DNA from: Xiphydria camelus
Lineage: Eukaryota > Arthropoda > Insecta > Hymenoptera > Xiphydriidae
Direction: 5' to 3'
Length of the DNA: 64,000 nucleotides
Assembly (NCBI GenBank): GCA_963678675.1
Contig: OY783192.1
Location: forward strand, 36,921,250 to 36,985,249
This document shows, one piece after another, positions 23,149 through 34,223 of this stretch (position 1 is its first letter; every line of letters starts with the position of its first letter). Made by a program: the position numbers and the translations under genes. A model generated the notes under the pieces. It worked only from the letters and a program-made list of their open reading frames with translations. It was not told the DNA's origin and did no database searches.

Positions 23149-24640
23149 GGTACGTGCTTATTTTATATAAATGGACTGGAGTTAGTCTTGGCATTACAAT
23201 CGAGCAGAGTCAAAATGAAAAAAACACCCGTAGGGACGCGACGCTGCCGATAAAATTAAAAAATATAATGCGAGAAAAGCGATAAAATGGCGACCGCCCC
23301 TTCGTAACTCACTTGACACTAGCGTGCGCTTATATTCTCATTTCCAAGACAATAGCGCTTAGCTGTCGGTTAGCTAGTAAAATATATGCATCCAGATATA
23401 TTTAATATATTCGTAATCATCACTCGCCCGAGTATTTACGAGTAGACGGCGCAAAGGAAAATAAAATGCGCGCGGACGAGCCGACAAGTTGCGGGAATTT
23501 CGAGAGCTATCAATTTTATTACATCACGTCGACAAAGTAGTCGTCGCTAGGTATACGCACATGCCTACGCCTCTACTCGGAAACGCATCGAACTATCGCG
23601 GCGAATGTCGCTCGGTATCGCGACCACATTCTTGTCCCGTCATCACGCGCAAACAACACTATGTATGTATGCATATACGATGCGCAGCGTAGGTGGATGC
23701 CGCAACGAGCAGCTAAAGCTATAGTTGCCAGCACGCACCATCGCGACCACTTGTTGAAAATAGCATTGTTTGGAACTCACCGAAAGAACGTACGAAGAAG
23801 TCGTTTCGTCGCTCGGTAATCCCGGTACTCTCCTCTCTCGAACTATCCTGGTCTCTCGGCCACGTGACACGACGTCCGATTATCGCTTCCACGCTCCTCT
23901 TCGTTCGCTCTTCCCTCCTACGCGAATCGGGCGGCCCACGCACTCGCACGTCACAAGCACCGAACTGCACCACTTCCGTTCGCCACTCTTTCGCACTTTC
24001 CGCGCGAAATTTACACGCGTGCGACAAACTCGGAAGACGCCGCTCGAACTGTCGTTGCGCCGTTCCAGCGCCGCGCGACACCAAAACCGACTGGTACGGT
24101 AACCACGTTGACCGCCGCGCGTCTTACCATGAAAGCGCAGTCCCGCGAAAGCGACGTCTCGGAGGAGGGAGGAAAGCGGCGCGGCGCCGACGTTGGACTC
24201 TGGATGCACGCGACGGGGACCAGCGGGGGCCATCGAGAACCGGGTTCGAAACGCAACACGCTCAACGGCTCAAACACACACTCCGCTGAGCGGAGAGGGA
24301 GAACTGACCATTAACAGCCGTGAGTGCCGGAGTGGGGAGAGGGTGAGCTTTACGCGTGACTCGAGCGCCATCCTTCTAAGTTTCGATGAACTTTACGCAC
24401 GGAATTTGAACCTCGCTCGATGGTAAATGAAGCTTTGCGTGTGAGAAAATTTCACGGTCACGTTTTGCGAATGTGCATTACACAATAAAAGAATGCGATA
24501 CATTTAGTAGAAATGTAAGTACGTGTAATTTTAATAGTGCGTGTATGATATATTATTTAAATTTGACAATGGAATTAAATTATATTTATATTTTTAATAA
24601 AGTATCGCGCAATATGGCACGCGATAAATCGTTTTAATCT

Positions 24641-26243
24641 TCACGCGGAACAATTATTGGCACATCTGGGTCTTTTCTTTTCCGATGCGTCTTTTGTTTG
24701 TCGTTTTATTGCTGGAAAAAGTAATACGAGCAAATATACACATTCGAAACGGGATATTCCATCGATGATTAGGATGAGTTTCGCCTTGATGACCTCTGTC
24801 ATAAATTTATTCTAACATTTATCAAGCTAGTAGTGTTTATTATGCCGATGCAACTCACAGACTAGATCCGATCCCACGAAAATCCGCTCCGACCTGGGGG
24901 TATCCAGTTCGCGTAAAATAGTCGCGTCGAAAGACAACGCCGCGATCCGGGCGAACAAGTCGGGCACCCCATCGCCCATTCTCGCCGAAACTGCCCAATA
25001 TTCGGCTTTCATAGCGCGAGCCACTCCGACAGCCCTCTTCTCGATTATTTCGTACACCTGACTGGACTGCCGACAAGAAATCATTTTCCCATCTCGTATC
25101 ACTTTTCCCTTTGAGCGACTAATTTGATTAAAATTTACGAAAGACACTCTCGAACTATTACCAGCAAGTCTCTCTTGGTTCCCACCAAGAAAGTGTGATT
25201 TGGTCCTGAATTGCTACGACTTGCCTCCGTCAACCACTGTTGACAGTGGTATAGGGACATCAGGCTTCCCAAGTCGAAGACGATGACGATTACTGCATTG
25301 GAAACCCAGGAAAATCGTGGAGAAGTTACGTTTGGGAATATTTTGCCATTAGTACGAATAGCCAGGAGTATTCAACTTCAAATTGTTTGCGCTCCAAGGT
25401 GTTTCGCGAAAATCGGACAACTTGTTATCATTGTTGCGCGAATGTTTGGAAATGAAAAAAAAGATTTCTTACTGTTTGCCCCTCTGTAGTAGGAAGCTGC
25501 GATACACTTGAACCGCTCCTGCCCGGCTGTATCCCATCTTCAATTATTTGGCAACGAAATATAAATGAAGTATCGTATGTCACACGAGGTACATCAATAA
25601 ATATTATGTAGGGACGAGCGATACGTACATCTGCAGGTTGAACGGTACACCGAGTATGTCGAATCTCTCAACTTCGAAGTCCACCCCGATCGTGGCTTTG
25701 TAATTGTTATCGAAAAGTTTGTGACAAAAGCTGCGGGTAATTCGGACGATAATTTAAATAATCAAATTAAATATGGAGCCAAATATGGAGTTAGCGCTTG
25801 TGTAATTTGAATTAAAAATGAAACGCTCGACTTAAATTATATCGAAAGCTATTATCTCATTACCGGTTGACGAGGGACGTTTTACCAACCGCGACGTCAC
25901 CGATGACGATTGCCTTCGAGATTCTCGGAACGAAGGTCTTCGTCGAGCAAAGACGTCGTACGCGAGCATCGAAGTCTCTCTCGGCATACGGAGTGACGTC
26001 GGACGAAAACGGCGGCGGCCAATTTTTAATCTGCGTCAAGTATGAATTTCAGATCATGCGAAAACACGTTAGTCTTCAAAAGAGCGAATTATAAGGCCCA
26101 AGAACCATCGAAATTTTTCCGAATTCGAAGTATGATCGTTCTACGATAAAGGGAACACACTTACGGACGTGCAATACCTCCTACATTCACACATACACAC
26201 GCATACGTACCCGTCTCTCTTCACGAGCCACATTATTAGTCAT
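24641..26243 (-). CDS. Rab36: Rab36/Rab34-like small GTPase
   Basis: Rab GTPases of this clade act at the Golgi and in late-endosome or lysosome positioning. Seven coding exons: 26243-26211, 26030-25864, 25730-25629, 25537-25473, 25292-25162, 25066-24859, 24711-24641, total 777 bp, 258 residues. Nucleotide-binding motifs in order: GDVAVGKTS (P-loop, residues 55-63), the switch I region YKATIGVDFEVERF, WDTAGQERFKCIAASYYRGA, and GTKRDL in place of the usual NKxD, as in this clade. MKAEYWAVSARMGDGV carries the SAK-like G5 motif. The long N-terminal extension before the P-loop (FSSDVTPYAERDF) is typical of Rab34/36. The last exon ends KKRPRCANNCSA, giving C-terminal cysteines for prenylation. A minus-strand AATAAA at about 24806-24811 lies between the last two coding exons and could end a read-through form. 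Confidence 0.93.
24827..24858 (-). other. Read-through 3' end of the Rab gene, lacking lipidation cysteines
   Basis: If the donor CT|GTGAGT at 24858 is not used, translation runs on to TAG at 24827-24829 and the protein ends CELHRHNKHY. A polyadenylation signal (AATAAA on the minus strand, 24806-24811) follows at once. That form would lack the C-terminal cysteines supplied by exon 24711-24641. Which form is made cannot be told from sequence. Confidence 0.4.
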
Positions 26244-26630
26244 TTTGTAAACAGCGGACCGAGTTTCGAGCATTACTTTGAAATTTCTAGCTGGATACAC
26301 AATCCTGTATTAAATTGGCACTGAATTATATAAACCGAGTAGTAAATTATTTTTTTAACTATTATCACTATTCCTATATGATGCGATAAATACATACGAT
26401 TTTACAGCGAAGCGATCGAGTTATTGTATAAAACATCGAACCATGGTGGGACCCTAACGATAACATTGGTTGCCGTGGCAGGTGCGCTGCTCCTGCATGA
26501 TATGCACGCGAGCAGTGGGGACATACGGGTATGCATGTATGTGGCTCTCACCAGAGGAAGCCGAATTACTTTTGACTTATAGGTTAAATAGAGTGGTACT
26601 GATCAGATTTATAGTAGATAATCAGATTTA

Positions 26631-26886
26631 TAGTACCCTATAAATATACAACGCTCTAAAAAGAAATTCGATCGGCTGTTCTCCGCCCTGAATCTGGGTC
26701 TCGATTCTCGAGCTCGTGCGATCAATTTCCGTATACGAATCTTTGAGTTTTACCAATATCCCTGCAAATTTCAAATATCTGGCATACATTTCGCAAACAA
26801 TCAACACCTCACGCTGTCCCATTCGCTCGGCTATTTCAAACGCGACGGTACAGTTCTGGTAAGCACTAGCGTAGTACCTATTTTCT
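26631..26886 (-). other. Possible coding exon, TPR-like helices
   Basis: The frame contains YYASAYQNCTVAFEIAERMG and CEMYARYLKFAGILVKLKDS, with helix-turn-helix spacing reminiscent of tetratricopeptide repeats, and an acceptor (GAAAATAG) precedes it. It ends in TAA at about 26628-26630 after RALYIYRVL. No partner exons were found. It may be a fragment of a gene or a chance ORF; I do not recognise the family. Confidence 0.25.
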
Positions 26887-27400
26887 TTTTCTTTTCCCAC
26901 GTTACAGGTAGATCCTTTTACTCGATATTCGATATTTTATAATAATGCTCGAGGCGAGCAAGGCAAATTAGCTCCATCCATATTGTTCTAACACATGACA
27001 TGATGGAAAATGAGAATGCGCATATTTCTATAAATTGCATGAAATATTCGCATTTCCTGGGTCACCTAAAATTTAATGAGTGCATGCCCCAGTGAATTAT
27101 GGATTTGAATGAAACAGGTTAGTATGGGTTAAATCGAAGAGGTGAGGGATACGAAAATCTATTGGGACGGATATGAATTGTAAAAATGGCGATAAACTTG
27201 CATGGAATACACAACGTCGATCTTAGAACGTGGGCCATAGAAGAAGTGCGAGTCAGAAGATGTGGTAAGTGTATAAGAGCCTTTGTTTTTATACATTATT
27301 TTTAAATTACAAAAGTATAGTAAAAATTGTATGTTTTGGTTTTTTAATACTGTGGTTGCGTTGGATATTATTTTTTCGAACATATAAAAAAAAATGAGAC

Positions 27401-27650
27401 TCATCCTAAATGCTGGTAGTTTAGTAGCCTGCGCCTTTTAGACAAAAACTCTTGCTGTTCCTCCCCCTTTTCTTTTTCCGGCTGAGTAGCCTCGCGTTTC
27501 TTGGGTGGCGTTAAGGGTCTAACTATGAACATTTTCCGTTCACATCGATGGTCGTTTCTATCATTATTTTTGAAGAATCTTGATTCGGTTCTGCTCCAAT
27601 TGCTTAATATTATGCCAACATTTATCCTGCGACGCGGATTCTGTCGCTGG
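27401..27650 (-). other. Possible terminal exon, basic protein
   Basis: After an acceptor (CACCAGCGACAG) the frame reads PRRRINVGIILSNWSRTESR, then RPLTPPKKREATQPEKEKGE, and stops after LLNYQHLG. The composition is basic and hydrophilic. Its 5' flank is the partial MITE-like copy at 27655-27750. I do not recognise it and cannot exclude a chance ORF. Confidence 0.2.
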
Positions 27651-27654
27651 TGAC

Positions 27655-27750
27655 TTTCTAAAATGTCATTTTTAAACATACTAGCCAGTGAACAATTAAT
27701 TTTCATGCCCTCATTAGCTACGGTGGCGTTTACCCTCGTTAATAAAAGTG
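27655..27750. repeat. Partial copy of the reductase-intron MITE family
   Basis: The stretch AATGTCATTTTTAAACATAC ... CATTAGCTACGGTGGCGTTT follows the core of the element at 12599-12815 base for base with gaps. The flanking inverted ends present there are not evident here, so this is a diverged or truncated copy. Confidence 0.5.
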
Positions 27751-28020
27751 TGGCGACCCGTCACGCTACGACGGCCGGCCGCTAGATGGCGCCGACCCTC
27801 TCGGCCCTCGACTCCGCGGCTCTCGGCTCTCGGTAGTGTCCGACAACGGTACAGTGTATATAAGAGCCCCGTCTCTCACGTAGGAGTCACGGAGCGTTTA
27901 GATGCAGGAGTCGGCCTAGCCTTACTGACGAGTACACGGGCCGACTCCAGGACGAAACGCTCCACCACGAGATAGCGAACTCCGCGCGGACTGTATTCAG
28001 CGCGGATATATTCCTGCATT
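27748..28020 (+). promoter_or_regulatory. TATA-containing GC-rich block, possible solo LTR or promoter
   Basis: A sharp rise in GC starts at TGTGGCGACCCGTCACGC. A good TATA box (GTGTATATAAGAGCC) lies at about 27855, followed about 30-45 bp later by CGGAGCG. The block ends near TATATTCCTGCA. TG...CA ends and a central TATA fit a solo LTR, but I found no matching partner LTR, primer-binding site or target duplication, so a cellular promoter is equally possible. Confidence 0.35.
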
Positions 28021-29143
28021 AGGAAGAATTGCATTATAATAATTTCTATAATTAAATTATAATTTTACGAATTTGAAAATTATGATAAATCAAAAAGCAA
28101 TAGAGCATACCAATGTATGGGTCAGCGTATGAAGGCGGTTTCTTAATATAATTTTTTAAAAATATTTCCTGTTCCCTAGAAGAAGAAGAAACACATATTA
28201 CTAGTTAACTTCCATTGCTACCTTATCCAGTGCCAAGTAACATAACGTAAGACTTAGATTTGAAATTTACCCTGTTTCGCCACGAGCTGGCTGCCAGCTT
28301 ACTTTAATGCCATAGGGATGGATATCGACTAACTAAGACGCCTTGTACGGCACAACCTAAAGACACCGTTTCGTTTTGAGACAAATCTGTAAAGACTGGC
28401 CGGCCAAATATGTCCTCAACTAGACGTTTTAACGGGGGCGCTCGAGATGATCAACCAACCATCTGGACGGAGTGAATCTCATCCGGCTTTAATGCTAGAA
28501 GAAAAAAAAACGTAATTGAATAATACGAGCGACACCTTCATAAAGACCTGGTCTTTATGGAAATAATATCGGAGGGAACTACACACATGAGTTTATGAGG
28601 CATTGCCTCAATGTGTTTTCTGCCTGTCTGAACAGGGAGGCGCACAAGGCTTCCATAATCGCTCTATCCATAACTTGTTTAAGGTCGGTGTAATTCATGA
28701 ATGATTCGATATATAAATTCAATTCGTTCGAGTGCACTTACGAGGTTTTCAAAGTAAGGTATCGATATATCAATTGTGTGATAATATGGCAGGAGCCAAT
28801 GCCTACTTTATAAAGTATAATAGGCATCTTGTTTTCTTCCACCAGTTTTGGCGTTAAGAGCAACTAACAATTCCTTCAACTGTTTCACTTTCATATCACC
28901 GTAATTCATTTTTAGAAATTTTTTTACCAGTCACACACACATCAGATACAGTCAAATCTGCAACAGTGCAGCATTAATAATATATTATAACCGTTTTAAT
29001 TTGCCCGCGGGTGTTTAGCTCAGTGGCGCCATCTGCTTCCGTTTTTTCAGGCATACCTGTACTACCTACATCGTAGGTGTCGCTAAACGTCACGTAGTCA
29101 GCGCTCTCTTTTCCGCTTGGAACTGTCGTCCTTTCACGGTAAA

Positions 29144-30547
29144 ATGGCTCCGAAACCGAAGCCAACGGAGAAGGCGGGTGAGTAGCAATATTATTTACAC
29201 TGATAAAAAGAGGCACATATCTTTACGGATAGAATCGTCGCGTTTTATAAGTACGTCAGACTTTCTCTTCAAAGCTCGACTTATTCAAGGGAAACGGTAA
29301 GACACGATTATCAGCCATGTGGTCGAACGGTTGTCTCGACCACATGGCATTTCGGTCATTTAGTCGTTCCCCGGAACTTTGAACCCCACTAACAAAAGCT
29401 AAATCCTATTTATGATAAACGAGAGAAAAAATGAGACTAAAGTTACGTGGACCGTGTTGCAAGTGATTGTTGCCAGAACAGTGGCCCTCCCTAACCATTA
29501 TACATCCCCCTTACAAAACCCTCAATTCTTTTTCACCAGCAGGCAAGCCTGCCGAGAAGAAGACGGAGAAAAAGGCGGAGAAGAAGCCAGCAACCGCGGC
29601 TGCCGCCTCGAAAGTAACCAAGCCAGCGGCGAAACCCGCCGCGGCTAAGAAACCTGCGAGTGCGAAGCCTGCAGCTAAACCTGCAGCTAAGCCCGCGGCA
29701 AAACCCGCAGCAAAGACCGCCGCTACCAAACCAGTGGTCGCCGGAAAGCCTAGTAAGAAGAATGTACCGGCAGCGAAGAAGACTCCGAAAGGAGGCAAAG
29801 CACCTGCGAAGCCTGTGCAAAAGGCCCTGAAGGCTCAGAAGAAGGTAATATTTGATTATCTTTTAATTCTGACTTGCAAACTTGAACCGTGAATTAAGTC
29901 TTAACTTGAAAATGCTTTTGATCAGTGATAATTTCCTTACAATGATGATTTATGTGTGGGAATCTCTTTGAATCCATGTGAAAATACAACTAAACGCAAA
30001 ACTGAAGTATCACTCGTGTCAAGATTTATCACCTAATTTAAAAAGCAAAAGTCTACACGTTTAATTTTTTGCTTTTCAGATCCTGAAGGGTGTCCATGGA
30101 TCCCGAGTGAGGAAGATCAGGACCTCGGTGCACTTCCACCGTCCCAAGACCTTCAGGCCACCCAGGAATCCTAAATACGCGCGAAAATCAGTGCCGAACA
30201 GAAATCGGTCAGTTATAGCTGTAGTTCATGTGATAAACTATCGTGAATGATTTCTCTGGAATATTGAATTCATATTTGATTACAGCATGGACGCGTTTAA
30301 TATCATCAAGTTTCCCCTGACGACGGAAGCGGCGATGAAGAAAATTGAGGACAACAACACCCTCGTCTTCATCGTCCATACTCAGGCTAACAAGTATCAC
30401 ATTAAGGCCTCTGTTAAGAAACTGTACGATATCGACGTCGCGAAAGTAAATACGTTGATCAGGCCAGACGGGAAAAAGAAAGCTTACGTTCGTTTAGCTC
30501 GCGACTATGACGCGCTGGATGTTGCCAATAAAATCGGCATAATTTAA
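29144..30547 (+). CDS. RpL23A: 60S ribosomal protein L23A (uL23)
   Basis: Structural protein of the large ribosomal subunit, near the nascent-chain exit, contacting 5.8S/28S rRNA and docking SRP and NAC. Four exons: 29144-29177, 29543-29844, 30080-30207, 30286-30547, total 726 bp, 241 residues. The N-terminal third is a Lys/Ala/Pro-rich, histone-H1-like extension with AAKP repeats (residues about 45-75), as in Drosophila RpL23A and much longer than in vertebrates. The conserved core has [40 protein letters not shown], and ends [22 protein letters not shown] follows TTTCACGGTAAA. Polyadenylation signals lie at 30547-30552 and 30563-30568. Intron 1 holds a perfect 13-bp hairpin and intron 2 a possible C/D snoRNA. 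Confidence 0.97.
29313..29347 (+). repeat. Perfect 13-bp stem hairpin in RpL23A intron 1
   Basis: GCCATGTGGTCGA pairs fully with TCGACCACATGGC across a 9-nt loop (ACGGTTGTC). Such a perfect stem in a highly expressed ribosomal-protein intron may be structural RNA or a small repeat remnant. It is too short for a typical pre-miRNA. Confidence 0.5.
29936..30011 (+). ncRNA. Candidate C/D-box snoRNA in RpL23A intron 2
   Basis: A box-C-like ATGATGA (29942-29948) is followed 53 nt later by a D-box CTGA (30002-30005). The flanking bases TAC and GTA could form a short terminal stem. Vertebrate RPL23A introns host C/D snoRNAs, which makes the location plausible. The terminal stem is weak and no clear D' box is visible, so this is only a candidate. 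Confidence 0.25.
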
Positions 30548-33500
30548 ATAAACAATACCTTCAATAAAAACATTCGTACAACACAAACCTTGGTCCAATG
30601 TTATTTCCTTACACCTCTGTTCACAATCATTAAAAAATCCCATGATCTCTATGCCACAGACGTATATTTCATTCTTTATACAATGCTGTAATACGTATAC
30701 ATCAATTGTCATTGGTATACAAAGACTTGCCACGTGTCGGTCTACATTAACCTGGCAGGAAACACGTACGAATCTTTTTCTTTTGTCTGATCCGATACAG
30801 ATAACATGTCAACTATGTTCGTTACACTTACGATTAGATTGTATCGTGATATGCATACTATCTGATATGAAAATGCTGAGAAATATGTTACCATTATGTA
30901 TTACATAGTCCACTTGTACCTACGTAGTATCTCTAAGTTCATGCATCTGGATAATGGCTTTTTGATAAGCTTCCTGGTAAAACGCAGGATTTCATTTGAT
31001 TTCTACATTTTACACACGTCAATCTACCCCACGCCGCTTCCACGGTGCGCTTGTTTCACGAAAAACCATTACGATGAATGAGCCTACGCGCGAATTGTGA
31101 TGTAGTGTACATAGATTAAAATCTACGGTACATGAATTAAGTGGAATGGCATGATACTCATATAGGGTAGTTAAAAAATTTAACAATCAAATTGACTCCT
31201 ATAAAAAGCAATTGACAACAACACGTCTTATACCCTTGTGCCATAATGTAACAGTAAGAATTCATCGTTTCATCAATATATGTATAGGTATATCTTTTTT
31301 CGTTTTCGTTACATCGCTTAGAGAATTACCTTATCGGTTAGTACTTAAATACCTATATTGGATCATATCATTATCCTCGTTGACGATGTATTTTGTCACA
31401 CTGTGTCAACGGGAAAGAACAAAATATAATGCTCTTCCCTACAACGGGATTTAAAACTGGACATTTTTTGATTGCGGGAATAAACGAGGAAATTTCGGAG
31501 AATTATTTCGTTTTGCAGAAAGGTGAATCAGAGCAGGAAACGAAAATTCTTACAATAGTGACGCAATATTGTTGCGTGACGATTTGCTCATTGTAGCGTC
31601 AACTGTCATTACCAAATTGGCAGTGCGATATTTTGTCGATTCGAATCATTCCTCGCGATTTTTGTTGCAAAACGATATCTTGGAAAATGCGGATAGAATT
31701 CGCACTTTTTTAAAAAACCGAGCCCCACTGTCCGAAATAAATGTTTTGTACGTGTAATATTGCATGCATGTTTTTATATAACGTCTATCCGTCCTGAGAG
31801 ACAAAGCATACTTAATATTACATGAATGACACCGCGTCGTCAGGCGCGGTGACGCTAATAGTTTTAAACGCGTCGCTTTGTTAAAAGCACTTTGTACGTC
31901 TATTATACACATAATATAATATTATCATATTATTATATCGTATTATTATAATTTAATACTTTATATACCTATATATATGTACATATACACATACACGTAT
32001 GTAATGCAACAGACAACGCAGTGGATCGGTAATACCTGCCCGAGTTGCCTCTATTCCGTCACAACACATTCATTCCGCGCTCTGCTCATCTCTAATCACC
32101 AATAAATTCGTACACGCAAAAAGCCAAATGCACGCCGTCACCACCAATAAGTCGATTGCTACAGTCTAACCAGCATCAACTAAACCAAACTGTCTCCACT
32201 AATTCATCTACATCCGCGGCAAGCTCAACCAAAAATAGCGAAAGCGATACCTACGCGAGAATAACTACTTCACATTGGTCGCGCATGTCGCAGAATGAGA
32301 GATCGAGAAGTTGAATTAGTACGGAGCCTCGATCATTTAAACAAACAAAGAGACATTTTCGCGAGCAGTTTAGTCAATGTCGGTTACACTATATTATCAA
32401 ATAGGAAAGCGAAATCCTCTTTGCACGCTACTAAATGTGTAAGACGAATATCACTTGATAAGTCTCGCTTGATAATGAGATCCGCGTGTAAAAGAAGATT
32501 TGATACCTTTATGAACTTTGAAAGTATTTCAAGTATATCAATTAAAAGCTTTACTACCCCACTTGAAAATGGACTACATGTGTGGTGCAATGATATTATG
32601 AAATGAAGAGGCCGTGCATGAGAGTAATTTTCAATTTCGTTCGGCAAAATGCATTTTGTCCGCGTCAGTCACGTGAACTCTGTTCTTTTGTAAACTTTAC
32701 ATGTCTCCAAAAAAGGGAGGGTCTCATTCTTCTCATGAGAGAACTGATCACTGCATATCTAGCTGCCAAAAATTAGACCACCCCCCATTCAGATTGGATA
32801 CTAACATAAAGCACTTAAGAATTTAATCAAGGGACGAAAGTCAAGCTATGAAATTCAAAAACTCCAATCCTTTGGACTGTGGATAGGTAACACGCGTTTC
32901 AACGAAAAAGGTATCAAAAGACATTGGAAGAGCTTCCACTTTTTAAATATACTTTCATTACCTTCACTTACTAATTCAAGAAAATACTGCTGAATGTATC
33001 AAAAATATAAGTCATTTTACATACTAAAGTAATTATTAAACTTTCAACGGAAAGCGATCTCTTTAAATAATAAATTAAGATTAAACTCTAACTATGTACA
33101 CCACATACGCAAAATAAGTCGAGGCTTACTAAGCGGTAGCAAGGACTAACATTGCTTTCTTTTCACGATCAGTAAAGATAATAATGATCTCAATTAAATC
33201 GAAATGTGTCTGCTAGGTATGCTACGAATAAAAAGAAAAAGCAGTCGTATTTAATTAGAGATAAAGATAACATGTACACGAATTTACCGGAAGTTTTCAA
33301 AAATCGGTACGTGATCCGATATAGCTAGACGTTTACTCGGCGTAAAGAGTGGGTACGAACATGGAAATTACCACGCAATCATTAATTGAATTTCCAGCCG
33401 TATAGAGTTATAAGTCTCAGCAGATTCGAGTCAGTATCAAAAGATTTATTTCTCACCATCTTCCATACTAGACAGTAATACCATTAATTTAGAGTTTCTA

Positions 33501-34223
33501 ATCATTTATCCCATACTTTCTAAACTTGCATAGTAAGTTTATCAATTGGATTCTGCGAGCAAATATTGGGTCGATTGGAAAGTTTAACAGCCGAAATTTC
33601 CCCGAATCCTATTTAAATTAAATTTGTACTAAAGTAGTGGTTTTCCATTAGTTTCCGATTTAGCTCGGCTTTTATTTCAGTCAGAAATAGAATTCTCGAG
33701 CCGATAAAGGCGAGTCGTAAGAACATTTTAATAGAGAAGTGGAAAGTGGAATGATCTGAAGCAATGCGTCCAAGATAATGAAATGATCAACAGATATGGC
33801 ATACCAATGGTCCCAAATTGTTTTACGGCGGTACGTTAAATATGATATTCAAAGGTAAAATAACGAAATTACAATTAAAAAGGACGAAACGCGCCAACGA
33901 ATGCGCCTCCGTAAATCAAGCGCAGTTTATTATCCGCGGGATAATAATTCGTGCGTATATCTTATGCCAAATTCGACGCGTACGTTTGTTACGCTCGCGT
34001 TAATCTAGAAGACAGGTTCCATATATGTATAAAAAAAACCATTCACTCCCACAATCAGATATGCAGAGTAGCAGACGTACGCCGTAAATGTGTGTCCAGG
34101 CTCGAACCGCGCGCGACCGCGTATGTCCCTTGCACGCGCGCGGTGCATTGTGTGAACAGAAGAAAAGTAAGTATGTATATCGCCGGTTACCTAGAGGACA
34201 ACGTCGGGCAGGGAGCAATGCCA
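30548..34223. other. Intergenic region, no gene seen
   Basis: About 3.7 kb of AT-rich sequence between RpL23A and the claudin-like gene. Short ORFs occur on both strands (for example at 31.2-31.7 and 32.3-32.6 kb), but none has a recognisable motif or convincing splice partners. No strong inverted repeat was noticed. A possible minus-strand polyadenylation signal for the claudin-like gene is at 33926-33931. Confidence 0.6.

Larger units (their letters stand above)
14267..24640. other. Repeat-rich region with no secure gene
   Basis: Ten kilobases upstream of the reductase contain no recognisable protein gene. The left part should hold its 5' UTR exons; a candidate UTR donor (CCCGTGAGTAC on the minus strand) lies at about 15803. 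The rest holds three MITE families, other foldbacks, a tandem duplication at 15401-15796 and a CT/CCCT microsatellite near 19591. One ORF at 19732-20085 is listed separately. A GC-rich, CpG-rich block at 23.8-24.4 kb is open in several frames and may be a promoter or first-exon region, but I cannot name a gene there. Confidence 0.55.
26244..29143. other. Intergenic region with repeats and weak ORFs
   Basis: Between the divergent Rab36 and RpL23A genes there is no secure gene. It contains two minus-strand ORFs listed separately, a partial relative of the reductase-intron MITE at about 27655-27750, and a GC-rich stretch with a TATA box at 27748-28020. From 28.1 to 29.0 kb I see nothing beyond a short hairpin (CATAAAGACCTGGTCTTTATG, about 28541). 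Confidence 0.5.

Noticed and set aside
23770..24426. Many overlapping ORFs in a GC-rich block as a possible gene
   Set aside because: Open in nearly all frames because of base composition; no motif or consistent splice pattern supports one frame.
29511..29820. Ala/Gly-rich minus-strand ORFs in RpL23A
   Set aside because: They are the reverse complement of the Lys/Ala repeats of the L23A N-terminal extension.
30548..34223. Small ORFs between RpL23A and the claudin-like gene
   Set aside because: Short, AT-driven, without motif or splice partners.
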